Of a DNA stretch of 34,452 nucleotides, positions 22,540 to 32,770 are shown one piece after another. Made by a program: the position numbers and the translations under genes. This DNA comes from Scytalidium lignicola (Eukaryota > Ascomycota > Leotiomycetes): the NCBI GenBank assembly GCA_002812745.2, contig NCSJ02000417.1, positions 1-34,452 of the forward strand, in the 5' to 3' direction. Within the stretch, counting starts at the first letter, position 1. The number at the start of each line of letters is the position of its first letter. The notes beneath the pieces were generated by a model, which did not search any database, was not told the origin of the DNA, and was given only the letters and a program-made list of their open reading frames with translations.

Positions 22540-22886
22540 TTTAGGTTACAGCAGGGAGATAAATTAAATGAGTTGAGAAATGCAAACCATGTACGAGACA
22601 CATGGAGAGGGGCAAAAGAAGAATGCCTTGAAGGTAGCTTTGCGCGAAGGTTTAGGCACCAATCCCCCGTTTCTTTTACTCATATCCTAAATCACCCTGC
22701 TTTTCGGCAAGTTGATCGCTGTGCACGGCGTTTTGGTGCGCGTATCATAGTAATTCAATGTGTAAGGATAGATCCAACCAATTAACGCACCACGAGCCAT
22801 TCTATAACTTTTTTNAATTGTTTTAACTACGGAATATTACGATTCGTAATATATATACCGATCTTCCGAACGCGTACCACTTTGTT
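22540..22886. other. Spacer upstream of HET gene and transposase remnant
   Basis: This spacer must hold the HET promoter. An open stretch of 70 codons on the plus strand (22573-22785) has no recognisable domain and I do not call it. An N follows a T run at 22815. The palindrome at 22834-22852 lies inside. Confidence 0.5.
22834..22852. repeat. Near-perfect palindrome upstream of transposase remnant
   Basis: ATATTACGATTCGTAATAT: two 9-base arms around one T. It begins 53 bases before the transposase-like ATG. It could be a protein-binding site or part of a terminal repeat; no matching copy was found at the far side. Confidence 0.6.
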
Positions 22887-23192
22887 ATGGCTCTTAGGCT
22901 CTCTCTGGAGGTGGTGATGGCTATCGAGTGTACTCTCCTGAGCTGTAACGTCGACAAATATGTGATTGCCACAGCTTTCAACACCTCTTACGAATTTGTT
23001 TCATATATTATTAGAAGGATGAGAATCAACCGAAAAATTGGAATGGATGCTAGAAAAGCGAGTGGCAGTCGTACAAGAGCAACCTTACAGATCGAAAACG
23101 CAGTAAGAGATTTGATATTAGCGTCGAATGACTTATATCAAGATGAGATAACAGACTTTATATTAGAAAGTATCAAGTCCGATGTCTCTTGA
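22887..23192 (+). pseudogene. Truncated mariner/Tc1-like transposase, N-terminal part
   Basis: A 101-codon frame beginning MALRLSLEVVMAIECTLL. It has two helix-turn-helix-like segments: residues about 15-50 (including TAFNTSYEFVSYIIRRMR) and about 55-101 (GSRTRATLQIENAVRDLI, then DLYQDEITDFILES). The second, with the LYQDE..DFI pattern, is what fungal DDE transposases of the Tc1/mariner superfamily carry before the catalytic domain. The frame stops just where the second DNA-binding domain would end, and no DDE/DDD catalytic region follows within the next 500 bases. The element is therefore a dead 5' fragment. It lies 348 bases from the start of the HET gene, on the opposite strand. Confidence 0.6.
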
Positions 23193-23713
23193 AGATAATA
23201 GTACGCTATTGTGGGTGGAGGTCTATATAAGGGTAAGTATCTGTATTAATGTTATATAATACAACTTCAATATAACAGTATTTAAGAAGATATCTTAACT
23301 GTGTATTTTATGGAGCCTTTGCTTGAAAGCTAGATTTGGTGTATTTAGTGTCTATTAAACCCATCTACTATCTCACCAGGTACCTTACGTACATAACTAG
23401 TGCACATTCCAAAACAAGTAACTAATTCCGGCACTCAGCAACTAGTGGATATAAGCGTAATGCATAAGTCCTGGGTCGTGCATATTAGTTCTACTAGAAT
23501 CAACCAACCAATCTTGACTAGATTGAATACATCAGTAGACGTATTAAGTCTAGTAAGGTATGTAATTACACTTTAGCTAAAATTCTTTGCTGTAAAGTAA
23601 AACATAAACGTAAAACAATCGGTTGATCCCTTTATTATTCCTGTCATAGTTATATGTTACGTCTGTGATATCCTCGTGTATTCTCCGTAACATCACCTTG
23701 TATATGCTCCATT
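23193..23713. other. No gene seen; short inverted repeat at 23655-23692
   Basis: No coding signal follows the transposase fragment. At 23655-23692 TGTTACG and CGTAACA form 7-base inverted ends 38 bases apart. TGTTACG/CGTAACA are common ends of fungal gypsy LTRs, so this may be a heavily deleted LTR, but the interval is too short to be sure. Confidence 0.35.
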
Positions 23714-23998
23714 ATGGATATATCACCAACTGCTGCAATAGGGTGTCAAACACCTGGTGACCACCGTCAGAGTTGTAAAGCAAGGTTCCATTTCATCACC
23801 AATATATCGTCGCTTAGGAGCCTTGATCGCAGCCATGTAGTGCGCGAAGTGTGGCGTAAAAGGAAAAGTTTGCCACCTAAAAGATATCTCCAAGGAGCAC
23901 GTCGTCTAATGCCAAAGAAAGAAGAAGGTGAGATAGGAGTACTAGTAGCGCTTTGGTATCAATATTATCTGTACAGATGTTCAATTTATGGAAATTAA
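23714..23998 (+). CDS. Unidentified short open frame
   Basis: 94 codons beginning MDISPTAAIG. The middle and end look protein-like (a basic stretch WRKRKSLPPKRYLQGARRL, then KKEEGEIGVLVALWYQYYLY), with a balance of charged and hydrophobic residues unlike random AT-rich translation. I do not recognise a family. It may be the surviving exon of a longer gene. No introns or partner frames could be tied to it. Confidence 0.3.
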   Translation: MDISPTAAIGCQTPGDHRQSCKARFHFITNISSLRSLDRSHVVREVWRKRKSLPPKRYLQGARRLMPKKEEGEIGVLVALWYQYYLYRCSIYGN

Positions 23999-24297
23999 TC
24001 TCTTACTAACGTTAATAAAAGTCATCTATAGATTCAAACCTGCTTTAGAGTTCACAATGAGAAGTAAATTAGAGATTAAATACCAAGAAGACTATGGGAG
24101 TCATGAAGTAAATGGTCAGACATCTGGGAATTATTCGCGTAATAAAGGATCCAAGAAACCGTAGGCCCAGTCTCTTCTAAGCTATCTACAACACATAGAG
24201 TTAGTATACTAGCGTATATTCTCTTTTTTATGATTAGTATCATTATAAAGAGACTCATCAAATTAGAAACAAAGTATGATTCCAATATAATTTTAGA

Positions 24298-25844
24298 GAA
24301 CAGGTCACCGCCAGTTATTCCTATTTTGCTGCTGGTAACAAAATAGTACAAGATGAAGATCACACCTCGGCTTGGATAACTATTCAAAGAGAATTATCTG
24401 TCTCAAACTCAGCGATGTTAATTCCTCTCATAGGTCATTCTTCCCCATTAATTCCTTATTGCCTAGTACTTTCCGATAGGCCTCTGCATCACAGCAATAC
24501 GGAGTATATCCGACTAAAGATTTGTGATATCATCCAGGCTAATAGCATGAACATCAATGATATTGCAACACGATACTTTCAGGGCGTGCATAAATGGCTA
24601 CCAATCATATCTCCGGAGAATTTTCATCACCAGCTTCAAGATCTCCAAATTTCACCATCCACCTCATTCTGGGTTATGCTACTTGCTATGGCTCTGATAT
24701 CTTGGCATCCTGATCCTAACCCGTATCGAGATAAAACGCGAGAGGTCTTTTATCAACATACAAAGACGTTCTTTCAATACGCGCAAACATGCCTTGGCCC
24801 ATCAACTTACCTTGTCCAAGCTGCGCTTCTCATATGCTATTATGAATATGGTCATGGTATGCTAAATGTAGCATCTGCCTCAATCGATGCGTGCGCAAAC
24901 ATGGCCATGAAGATAGGATTACAAACACTTTATTCAAATGAGATGAGATATTACAATACCTGCGTCAAGAACGAGCTGTGGAATACCTGGTGGGGCATTG
25001 TCATCTGTGACAGGTGTGTTTTAATCCTATATAATTTAGCCGTATATATATGTACGTTGGTTTCTTGCCCTGACTTGATAGAACGCTTAACTGCAATCCT
25101 TCAATGAGAGATCGGCCATTTGCTACAGCAGCTATTAATAAAACAGCACTATTACCAGTTGAGCTTGAAGAATTAGAGGAGAATTTCGCAAATAAGCTGT
25201 CAAAAAATTCCTTAGAGGCTAAGACTCATCAAGTGGTTGGCGCCACATATATGGAGCATATAGGTATATTTGGTCGCCATGTCCAAGCCGTGTATCTCTT
25301 TGACCAAGTCCTCAGACTCAGCAAATTGGAAGGGGAAGTATCAAATGATGCCCTATTAGAAGAACTGATACTACTTGATCAAACCTTAAGAGATTTTCTA
25401 GGTGTTTCGATTCGACAACATGGACAGATGTGGCTGGTATATTCTGGTACGGTATCTATGAGTATCGTGTACGTTCACGCAACTACTTCTGCCATGCATG
25501 AAAAAGCGTAATATTAATACTATACAGAGCATTTTATATCCTCCATCAGACAGTTCTAGCTCCTATTCGCATTAGACAGAAGATATGTATGGGAAGATAT
25601 CACAGCCAAGCTGCACTTAGCTCAATTGTGCGTGGTGATAGATATTTCTCATACATTTAACCGGGAGATTTTTAACGTTAACATGGATTCTCTGTCCCCT
25701 AGCATTATGCATATTGTTGTGGTCGCGCAACAACACATTACAGCAACTGGTGGCGATATTGCTACACCAAGGTTTCGCGATATTGGGGAGTTAAAGAGTA
25801 TGATGAAATATATAAGCCATCGGTGGAGATTATGTTCCATGTAA
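24298..25844 (+). pseudogene. Fungal-specific transcription-factor domain gene, frameshifted, no zinc cluster
   Basis: The first exon runs from at least ATG 24415 (the frame is open back to a possible acceptor ATTTTAG at about 24297) to 25013. A 95-bp intron (25014-25108, GTGTGT...TGAG) joins it in frame to 25109-25511. The product shows the middle-homology region of Zn2Cys6 regulators: a HKWLPIIS stretch near the start, LLAMALISW, and NELWNTWWGIVICDR just before the intron, then DRPFATA. After 25511 the similarity continues in other frames: YRAFYILHQTVL (about 25530-25565) and the C-terminal part IMHIVVVAQQHI...KYISHRWRL to the stop at 25844. At least two frame changes are needed, the first beside a run of five A. 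No CysX2CysX6Cys binuclear cluster is visible in the 600 bases upstream, so it could not bind DNA in the usual way. Probably a pseudogene, unless sequence errors explain the shifts. Confidence 0.65.
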
Positions 25845-25999
25845 TCATGTAATAATTTGATATGAATCTGTTATTCAGATGAATAAATAACCCCGAAATG
25901 AAAATAGTTTTAGCTGACCGAATAATTTTAATATTCACTCCCTTTATATTGATCATGTCTTGATTTGTTAGTCTTCTTCCACCTTGTTCAAAGAGCCGG

Positions 26000-26984
26000 C
26001 CAGCCGCCAATGCGGGTTCCCTATGGCCAGGCCTAGCATCAGTGGCAGTAGTCCCACACCAGAGAGAGTAGCCGAGCCAACAAAGACGAGCTGAAAAGCT
26101 GTGGTACGTAATACATCATTCTCACTAGGTTAGTGCCAAAAAAAGAATTCAGGAGCGAAGAGCGCGACGATGTTTCGGTCATGGAGAAGGCCCGGCGGTA
26201 TCAATGGAATTTTGACGCAATGTTCAATCACCACAAAAGGGATGAGTAGGGCAGCACCGCCAGCTAGACTTCTAATCGCTTGTCCACTCTTCTATGGAAA
26301 TTGATACTGGCCTATGAGATTCCAAGAAATAGCATTGTAGTATCTCCGATCATGGAGAGGGTGCCCAGGTAATCAAATGTAAGTGCCTTCTCTTTGATAC
26401 TCACCGAAGGCTTAGAGAGATTGAGTACCATGAGAGTAACGGCAAGACTGATAGATGAAATGCAGAGATTGATATAGAAGCACCAACGCCAGATGACATA
26501 CCTATTTGTCTGATGTTAATGGCGATATTAAATATGGTAGGAAGAAAGGACCACATACTGAGAGAGAAAACTCCGCCTAACAGAGGCCCGACTACATCTG
26601 CGATAGCCCACGTTAGACTAGTAAAAGAGAGATACTTGCCAGCATCGCGCAGAGGAATGAGGTCAGTGATAACAACATTAACCAACCCATAGATACCACC
26701 ATCCTCGATTCCTTGGATGGCCCGCGCCCTAATCAGCATGTTGATGCTGTGGGAACTATCACAGAGCTCACTGCTGAGCATGAAGACAAGTATTGCAAAG
26801 ATGAACAGGTGACGGTGTCCAAATACTTTCTCAGTTGTTCATAGAGCGGCAGCCCCAAGGCAAAAGACACCAGATATCCCGATCCCAACCAGGAGGAGTT
26901 GATGTAGGACTAGAATTCAGAGAAAATAATTAATACCGCAGTCGCAATGATATTGAAGTCCAGTGCGGTTAGAAACATGCCCAT
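26000..26984 (-). pseudogene. MFS transporter pseudogene (14-TM drug:H+ antiporter type), truncated
   Basis: Read on the minus strand from 26984: MGMFLTALDFNIIATAV (first membrane helix), then SSWLGSGYLVSFALGLPLY. After a frame change comes the longest piece (26781-26401), with ARAIQGIEDGGIYGLVN and DLIPLRDAGKYL. These match the motif C-like and motif A-like loops of the DHA2/14-TM family (GRAIQG.G.GG; D..PLR.RG). A further frame gives IWRWCFYINL and DYLGTLSMIGDTTMLFLG, then, after a stop and more shifts, IPPGLLHDRNIVALF, YYVPQLF and FVGSATLSGVGLLPLMLG. It ends about halfway through a normal protein of some 550 aa. At least three frame changes and one in-frame TAG are needed. One 49-bp GTATGT...TCAG stretch near 26,560-26,510 may be a genuine intron but does not restore the frame by itself. 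Non-functional. Confidence 0.75.
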
Positions 26985-27056
26985 GTTGATCCTATTTCAT
27001 GTTAGCTGTGCCTGTGATATGTCGAAGTGAAAGCATATCGACGTGCCCATTGTTTT

Positions 27057-28707
27057 TCATTCAACAGTATCATATTTTTCATTTTGTAGTAATGTTTCAT
27101 TACTTGATAATTCTACAGCGTCCATTCCACCTAGAATTAATCGGAAACTCCTTAGCATTGCTTCACACCTTTCCATTGCCAACGGAACAATTAACCGGGT
27201 GATTTGCATTAAGAACCACTTCCGTACTGATCCCAGAGGAGATAACCTGGCCCCGATAATGAGACACCAAGTGAGTGCTCCCGGTAAAGGACTCCAATGC
27301 GAATTAATATCCGTTTGCTGAAGCAGCGTCTGCAATATTGTGATAAACGAATACCGATCGGCATAGCTAACATCACAATGGCTGAAAAGGTAGGCTGCAT
27401 GAAGCACAACTTTCACTTTAGTGTCGTCGTTAGAATTTGACAAATTCTTCATCATTGTGAATCGGTCGCGAACTAGTATCCACTGTGCTAGAATTCGTTG
27501 CCGGATGATTAAATCAGTCGAAGACTGCCAGAAATATCTCGGTAACATCATTAACTGGTAGAAATCATCTAGAAGTTCAACGATATATGGTTGGATATTT
27601 GATTCCCGAAAATCTTCCTGTCGCAGTTGAAAAGTGAACACACTAAGGTCCACAGGCATAGAGGGAGATGGTATAATTCGAGACGGGATATCTGAATTGG
27701 GAAAAGGTTTGACTATTCTCGGAAGTTCTTCAAAGCTAGTCCACATAAATAGGTACTACATGGAAATAGGAATAGATATCCAAACAATTGTCACTCACAT
27801 GGACATGCCATTCTTCAAATGGCCATTGAATCCTAACCCCTCTACACCACCTCGCAACTGGATGAGGCGTTGGATACCTTGTTGGTGATATTGAAATGCC
27901 TCTTGGTCATCATTGATAAACTAATGATACGATAGAATTAGCATTAATCAAAAGTGCTAGAATGAACTAGGAGGTATGAACAGACATCGAACGAGAGATA
28001 TGATATCATGGCAGCGATGTTCAAATCACTACACGCCTCATTCGGGTCGGCCAGCGAGTTATTTAGTAGGCTTAAAGTAATCCTGCGCTGATAGAAGGTT
28101 ACATTGCTAACCTCTCCGGTCCTGCTGAGATCATCCCAGGCTGAGGCATTAAGGATCTTGACGCTCATCAGAGGCGCATGCGGAATTGAGGCGGGTAGAA
28201 GGATGCGAAAAAAAGGATGATGTTGGTGAAGATATTGATAAACGACTTAACCAGCATTAGCAAGTAGCTTTTCAGTAAGATAGCTGAGGTTTCGAGCAAG
28301 CATAATAGGATCAGTTGCAAGAACAGCTTGGTTGCTTTACATTTTTGAATTCTCCAGAAAAATGCCTGAGGCCAAAGATACCGTGATGGATCCAAGGAGA
28401 AGCCGACCTCCCGTGGGATACCACTCGATATTGGATTAACAGGACCAATAGAGGTCACGGCGAGATCCATACTATCAGCCTTGAGTAGCCTCCTCTGACG
28501 ATGTTGGCGCTGATGATAATGTTTTGTCATGATGGATCGCACTTGGCTGATCCGCTCTCCCTGTCCCCGCATGGGATGTCCAGTCATCACAACAAAAGAA
28601 GTATCGTTGATCTCATCATCCATGACCGAGAGTATTGGTCGAGACATCAACTTAGTGTAGATGCTTGAAGAGGAAAATTCTGCAGCTTCTGCTTTCCTTA
28701 TGTGCAT
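27057..28707 (-). pseudogene. Second fungal transcription-factor-like gene, several exons, probably broken
   Basis: Three blocks on the minus strand look like one gene. N-terminal block 28707-28168, probably starting at Met 28647 (MSRPILSVMDDE): it has FVVMTGHPMRG and a basic Gln/His/Arg-rich run (HYHQRQHRQRRLLK), as in zinc-cluster-lacking members of the fungal-specific transcription-factor (DUF3468-like) family. Middle block about 28,247-27,944, with VSNVTFYQRR and NNSLADPNEA. C-terminal part: QQGIQRLIQLRGGVEGLGF (about 27,880-27,820), a typical LRGG segment, then 27746-27057. Introns with GTCTGT...CATTAG (about 27,994-27,925) and GTGAGT near 27,800 are plausible. The join between N-terminal and middle blocks contains an in-frame TAA, and I could not find splice sites that fix it. 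A regulator of neighbouring genes by context only. Confidence 0.55.
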
Positions 28708-29365
28708 ATATAAATATATCGACTGAGAGATGGACCCACCCCTGATGCAGCCAAGTTTTTAGTGCATCTTCCTAATTTGATTTAGCCTCCCGGATATCTC
28801 CACATCGAGCATTAATCGAGCAGTCTAATAACTTAGCCTTAACGTGCTTACCAATCATTAACGCTTGTTTCAGATAAAAATGTCATCACCAGGGGAAGGT
28901 TTGGTTACATATTCCAGGGACCGAGTGCCACTTAGGGATTAGTGTCCGAAATATTAAGCCAAGTCTAGATCCGATGGTGGAAGGCTACAGCTTCCCAACA
29001 TTGCAAAGAAACCGCACCTTGACATGAAATCGATTATTTTCTGTGGACTTGGAGCCAAATGTCTAATGCAAGATTTCACAATGTCCGTAATTCTTAAACC
29101 CTCAAGGAGGGGATTGGCCGGACTTAAGCTGAGTTATTACCGTGACAAGTCACCTATAATAACTACGGCAGAGCCAACACAATATCTCGATCTAGAAATC
29201 ATTGCAACCCAAATAATAGCCGTTGAAATCACAAGAAAGGAAAGAAGATCTATTTCACTTTCAGAAACAGCTTTCTCAAGTTTTTCTTACAACTTTAAGG
29301 TATGCATTCTATACTCTCGAAACTCTTTTTCCTGGAATCTCATCACAGCTGGGATAGCACAAGCC
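28708..29365. other. Spacer between divergent genes
   Basis: It should contain the promoters of the leftward transcription-factor-like gene and the rightward hydrolase. The long open frame that starts at 29024 continues into the hydrolase frame, but its first 114 codons resemble no hydrolase N-terminus and are treated as an upstream read-through. Confidence 0.45.
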
Positions 29366-30275
29366 ATGAAGCAAAGCGTTACATTCGACAGCCAAGGTCT
29401 GAGGCTAACAGCCGACCTCTACATCCCCGACAATGCAACCACGGAATGTCTCCATTGCCGTCAGCCATCCCGCAGGTGGCGTGAAAGAGCAGACAGCCGG
29501 GCTCTACGCCAACCGCCTCAGTGCTGAGGGCTTCATCACCCTTGCCTGGGACGCCGCCTACGGTGGAGAGAGTGAAGGACTACCGCGAGGGCTCGAGGAT
29601 CCGACTCAGCGAATCGAGGATATCAAGAACGCCATTTCCTTCCTCAGCGTCCACCCCCGGGTCGTCCCGGAACGCATAGGATTATTGGGTATATGCGCAT
29701 CCGGCGGATACGTCACTGTTGCGGCAGGAGTAGACCGTCGGATCAAAGCAACCGCCACCGTCAGCGGTGCTGATATTGGTGTCTTCTTCCGGCAGGGTTA
29801 CAACGGACAGCAGGACCCCTCTATCCTGCAGACGATGCTCGACAATGCTGCCCGCGCACGAACTGCTGCAGCGCTGGGCCGCGAAATGGAGGGTTTCCCC
29901 CTCTTCCCGCCCAGCGAGACAGCCGCGCGTAAGCTTAGCCAATACGTCTACGAAGGCTGGGAGTATTACATGACACCTCGTGCATTCAACCCTCGCTCGG
30001 CCAAGACGATGCCGTGGAACAGCGTCGACAAGCTTGCTGGTTTCGACGGCTTCACCCGCATCAGTGCTATCTCTCCCAGGCCCATCTTGATTATTGTGGG
30101 CGAGAAGGCGGACACAAAGTGGATGGCGGAGCAGGCGTTTCCAAACGCTGGTGAGCCGAAGGAGCTGTTCTGGATTCCGGGCGCTTCACATGTTGACCTC
30201 TATGACAAGGATCAGTATGTTACGCCTGCTGTGGCACGCATGACTGATTACTTCCGCCAATATCTTCTTGCCTAA
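29366..30275 (+). pseudogene. Alpha/beta hydrolase, dienelactone-hydrolase-like, one N-terminal frameshift
   Basis: The best start is ATG 29366 (MKQSVTFDSQGLRLTADLYI), the normal first strands of this family. At about 29,430-29,440 the frame changes and the main 280-codon frame (29433-30275) carries the rest. It includes SHPAGGVKEQTAGLYANRL, DAAYGGESEG and the nucleophile elbow GICASGGY, with Cys88 in 280-aa numbering in the place of the usual Ser, as in dienelactone hydrolases. Then come Asp227 (EKADTKW) and His253 (GASHVDLYDK) as the other likely triad members. It is intronless, with C-terminal TDYFRQYLLA. The family hydrolyses ester or lactone bonds; the substrate is unknown. Close relatives are common in bacteria as well as fungi. 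Base composition is clearly more GC-rich than its neighbours. If the shift is a sequence error the gene is intact. Starting at 29433 would lose the first beta strands. Confidence 0.8.
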
Positions 30276-30830
30276 ACATCCGGTCCAGACTGGTGAGGGG
30301 GCGACTGATATCGACGAGCATTCATTCAACACGTGACGCAGAAGGGAACCCGACCAGCCACCCACACAAGAGAAAGGCGTCTCTAGACCCCGGACAAGAC
30401 CTCACTATAAATCGAGAAGCTGTGAGATAAGGTAGTGGATAAAGTTAGTTTGGTTATGAGGATATAATTTAGTATAAAAATGAAACTGGATTGTCTACTA
30501 GAAGTTCGCAAATAAATAGTTGATCTTACCAGTGCAAGTGAGCGATGTCATCTAATTTCATCAGAATATTCAGGGTTATCGGCTAGCCCTGAAGAGCTTC
30601 TTCGGGTGAGAGATTCTGTGAATGTGAAAATATTCTAAATCTAGTGAAAAAAANCGCCTATCCATTAATGTTACAGTCTATAATATATCTCGGATTGAGA
30701 TTGAGGAATAGTCACCTCCAAATGCCAATCGTTGAGATGATGGCTTTTTCTAGCTTGTCCCGAAGAGAATTTATCGCATACGGGACCTCGCTAACTACAG
30801 TGGCTAATGCTGGAAATTGTGCCAAGTGAC
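30276..30830. other. Spacer, no gene seen
   Basis: Composition falls back to AT-rich soon after the hydrolase stop. An N lies after an A run at 30,654. The 61-codon open stretch 30644-30829 has no recognisable domain, although its end runs up to the GH78-like fragment in another frame. Confidence 0.45.
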
Positions 30831-31650
30831 TGTTCTCTTCAGTGGCCTCTGGACAACTCCCAGACATTCACCCTCACACCTGAGACTCACATCGTAACAA
30901 TCAATTATGGCAATGAACAAGCGGGTCTTCTTATTCCCATGTAAATCGAAGTCAAATATACGAAGCAGTTCAATGCTCTCTTATTCGTATGAGCAGATGG
31001 GCCATTCAGCTATTCCAATGGCCTATCAAATGCCTTCCGGGTCAAAACGTTTAATGTGACTAAAGAGGGTATGTTCACGGCTTTCCTTATTTAAGGCGGC
31101 CAGCGTTGGTGGACTATCGGTTGCTGAATGGTTCCAACATCTCGTTCAAGGGTGTTGGACTCCGCCCCACAATTGACACATGCAGGGCAAGTTTCATAGC
31201 GATGATGAGATGCTTAATGAAATCTGGAAGCTAGGAATCCCCGGTGCTGCAGCCTCATGTGTTGCCAAAGGTACTCAGCCTGCAATTTGGAAAATTGATC
31301 CTGTCAAATGTGCATATGTGCAGAGCATACGTCCTTCACAGACAGTTGACGACGCCTACTCCGGAAATTATGCGTTAGATTTCGACCTAAGCGTTAAAAA
31401 TGATAGCGCTTGGTGGTCAGCTGTGAGTTTTCTAATTCTTATATTGCTCTCGGGAACTCCTTAGATGCCTTTGGAGCAAGCACTAAAGAGAAACTCATCA
31501 TAGGCTGGGCTTGTTGCCCAGGGTCGCGGGATTCGTTTGGGCCTGATCAATGATTTCCCAAAGGAAACGACTTTTGTCAATACAAACGCAAGTGAGACAG
31601 ACATCTCCCCATACCCCGGAGTTAAGGCGCAGAGTCTTACTAGACGCTAA
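30831..31650 (+). pseudogene. GH78-type (alpha-L-rhamnosidase-like) pseudogene, N-terminal half only
   Basis: Fragments in several frames follow one another in the order of fungal six-hairpin glycosidases of the alpha-L-rhamnosidase type. They are: LDNSQTFTLTPETHIVTINY (from about 30,848), SYSNGLSNAFRVKTFNVT (about 31,010-31,060), GGQRWWTI, NGSNISFKGVGLRPTIDTC (about 31,110-31,175), then the open piece 31180-31464 with GKFHSDDEMLNEIWKLG and YSGNYALDFDLSVKND. A last piece has GRGIRLGLINDFPKETTFVN (about 31,525-31,580). At least two frame changes and several stops are needed. The catalytic (alpha/alpha)6 barrel that should follow is absent. The next sequence is the 3' end of the convergent bZIP gene. 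The intact family member would release rhamnose or act on rhamnose-containing sugars outside the cell. Confidence 0.65.
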
Positions 31651-31792
31651 AACTTAAGATAAAAGATCATGTAGAAATATAATCAAAACTCATCTTCAGT
31701 ATTAAATCAATCTGATTAATTTGCAGCAATAGATAGCTTTTTATTCACAAACAATCATCTTTAAACAAAGCCTTCTCACCTCTCTTCCTCCG

Positions 31793-32770
31793 CTAATAGT
31801 CAGTCACCCTAATCAAATCCCAGCACCCCTTTAAAATCCATCCCCAGCGACGGACGAAATTCTCCGAGGCTTCCCACGATGAAGGCTCCCACGGTTCGCC
31901 CCAGAGGATGAGACTTCCCTGTTTCTGACCGAGATCTAGGCCAATCATCCAGTGGCAGAATTCGTCTTCATCATACTTCGGTGCAGTATTCTCTCCTAAT
32001 TTTAGAAGGAGGATATTATCTCGCATCTGTGGAAAGGGGATAATATCGATCCAGGGATGGTATGGAACAGTCATTTGCAAAATCGTAGGTGATAGACACG
32101 CTGGATGGTGTGTAACCATCCCACTTGACGAATCATATAGAGTTGGTGTACCGCTAGTGAACATGGATTCCGAGCTGTCATCCATTAATTTCTCAGGAGT
32201 TAGGCCGATAATATGAAGGATTTTTTTGAAACCCTGCAGAACGTTAAATTGCATAAGACATAAGAAATAATCGATAGACAGCGAGTGACCTATATAGCAT
32301 GCCAGTTGTAGCTCCTGAAAGCGGATGAGTATCGCGGATTGACTAGTATACCAAAAATTTGGGGTTATCGATTTGTGTAGGTGATTAAAGACACTGTTCG
32401 AATTTCCTATAGTTACAACTTGCATCTGATATGTGGTTTCTATTTCCGGCCTATCATTATTATTGTTGAGGGGAACTTAAGTCTCAGAAAGAAGAAAATG
32501 TGAGCTTTTAGACATTGGGATTATCTGAAATGATCTCATTAACTCACGATATGATGGTGATAATACAGGTGCGGTAGGATCAGGCAGTGTATTCGGGGTT
32601 TCACTCGCCTTTTTCTTCCGCCATCGACAAGCTCTTTGGTTCAATCGGTTTTGTAACCTGTGTCGCGCACCGAGGTTGCTTGCTTCACTCCAGTTGTCAT
32701 CAACATCAAAGACATGACACTGCCTTTGAAATTCTCTCGGGGCATTGAGTGAAAATTTTGTCGATGACAT
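31793..32770 (-). CDS. bZIP transcription factor with DUF3425-like C-terminal domain
   Basis: Two open pieces in the same frame: 32770-32477 and 32425-31793, separated by TAA at 32479-32477. A 72-bp intron (32547-32476, GTGAGT donor, GCTCAC branch-like site, TTAAG acceptor) removes the stop and keeps the frame. That gives 32770-32548 joined to 32475-31793, 301 aa. Residues about 28-55 form the basic region NWSEASNLGARHRLQNRLNQ followed by RACRWRKKKA, the N...QR..R pattern of fungal bZIPs. A regular leucine heptad is not obvious. The C-terminal half has QFNVLQGFKKILHIIGL, TVPYHPWIDIIPFPQMRDN, FCHWMIG and ILWGEPWEPSSWEASE, the hallmarks of the DUF3425 domain found behind such bZIPs. Likely a nuclear regulator; targets unknown. 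It converges with the GH78 fragment. Confidence 0.8.

Noticed and set aside
22573..22785. 70-codon plus-strand open frame upstream of the transposase remnant
   Set aside because: Short, no recognisable motif, lies in the HET promoter region; could be chance.
23655..23692. Solo LTR with TGTTACG...CGTAACA ends
   Set aside because: Only 38 bases long, with no matching LTR body; kept only as a short inverted repeat note.
24076..24387. 103-codon minus-strand open frame with hydrophobic stretches
   Set aside because: No family recognised, and it overlaps the 5' end of the plus-strand transcription-factor frame, which is well supported.
29024..29365. N-terminal extension of the hydrolase from ATG 29024
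   Set aside because: The first 114 codons do not resemble the family; the normal N-terminus starts at ATG 29366 in the same frame.
32477..32479. RIP nonsense mutation in the bZIP gene
   Set aside because: A canonical 72-bp in-frame intron (GTGAGT...AAG) removes the stop, so a mutation is not required.
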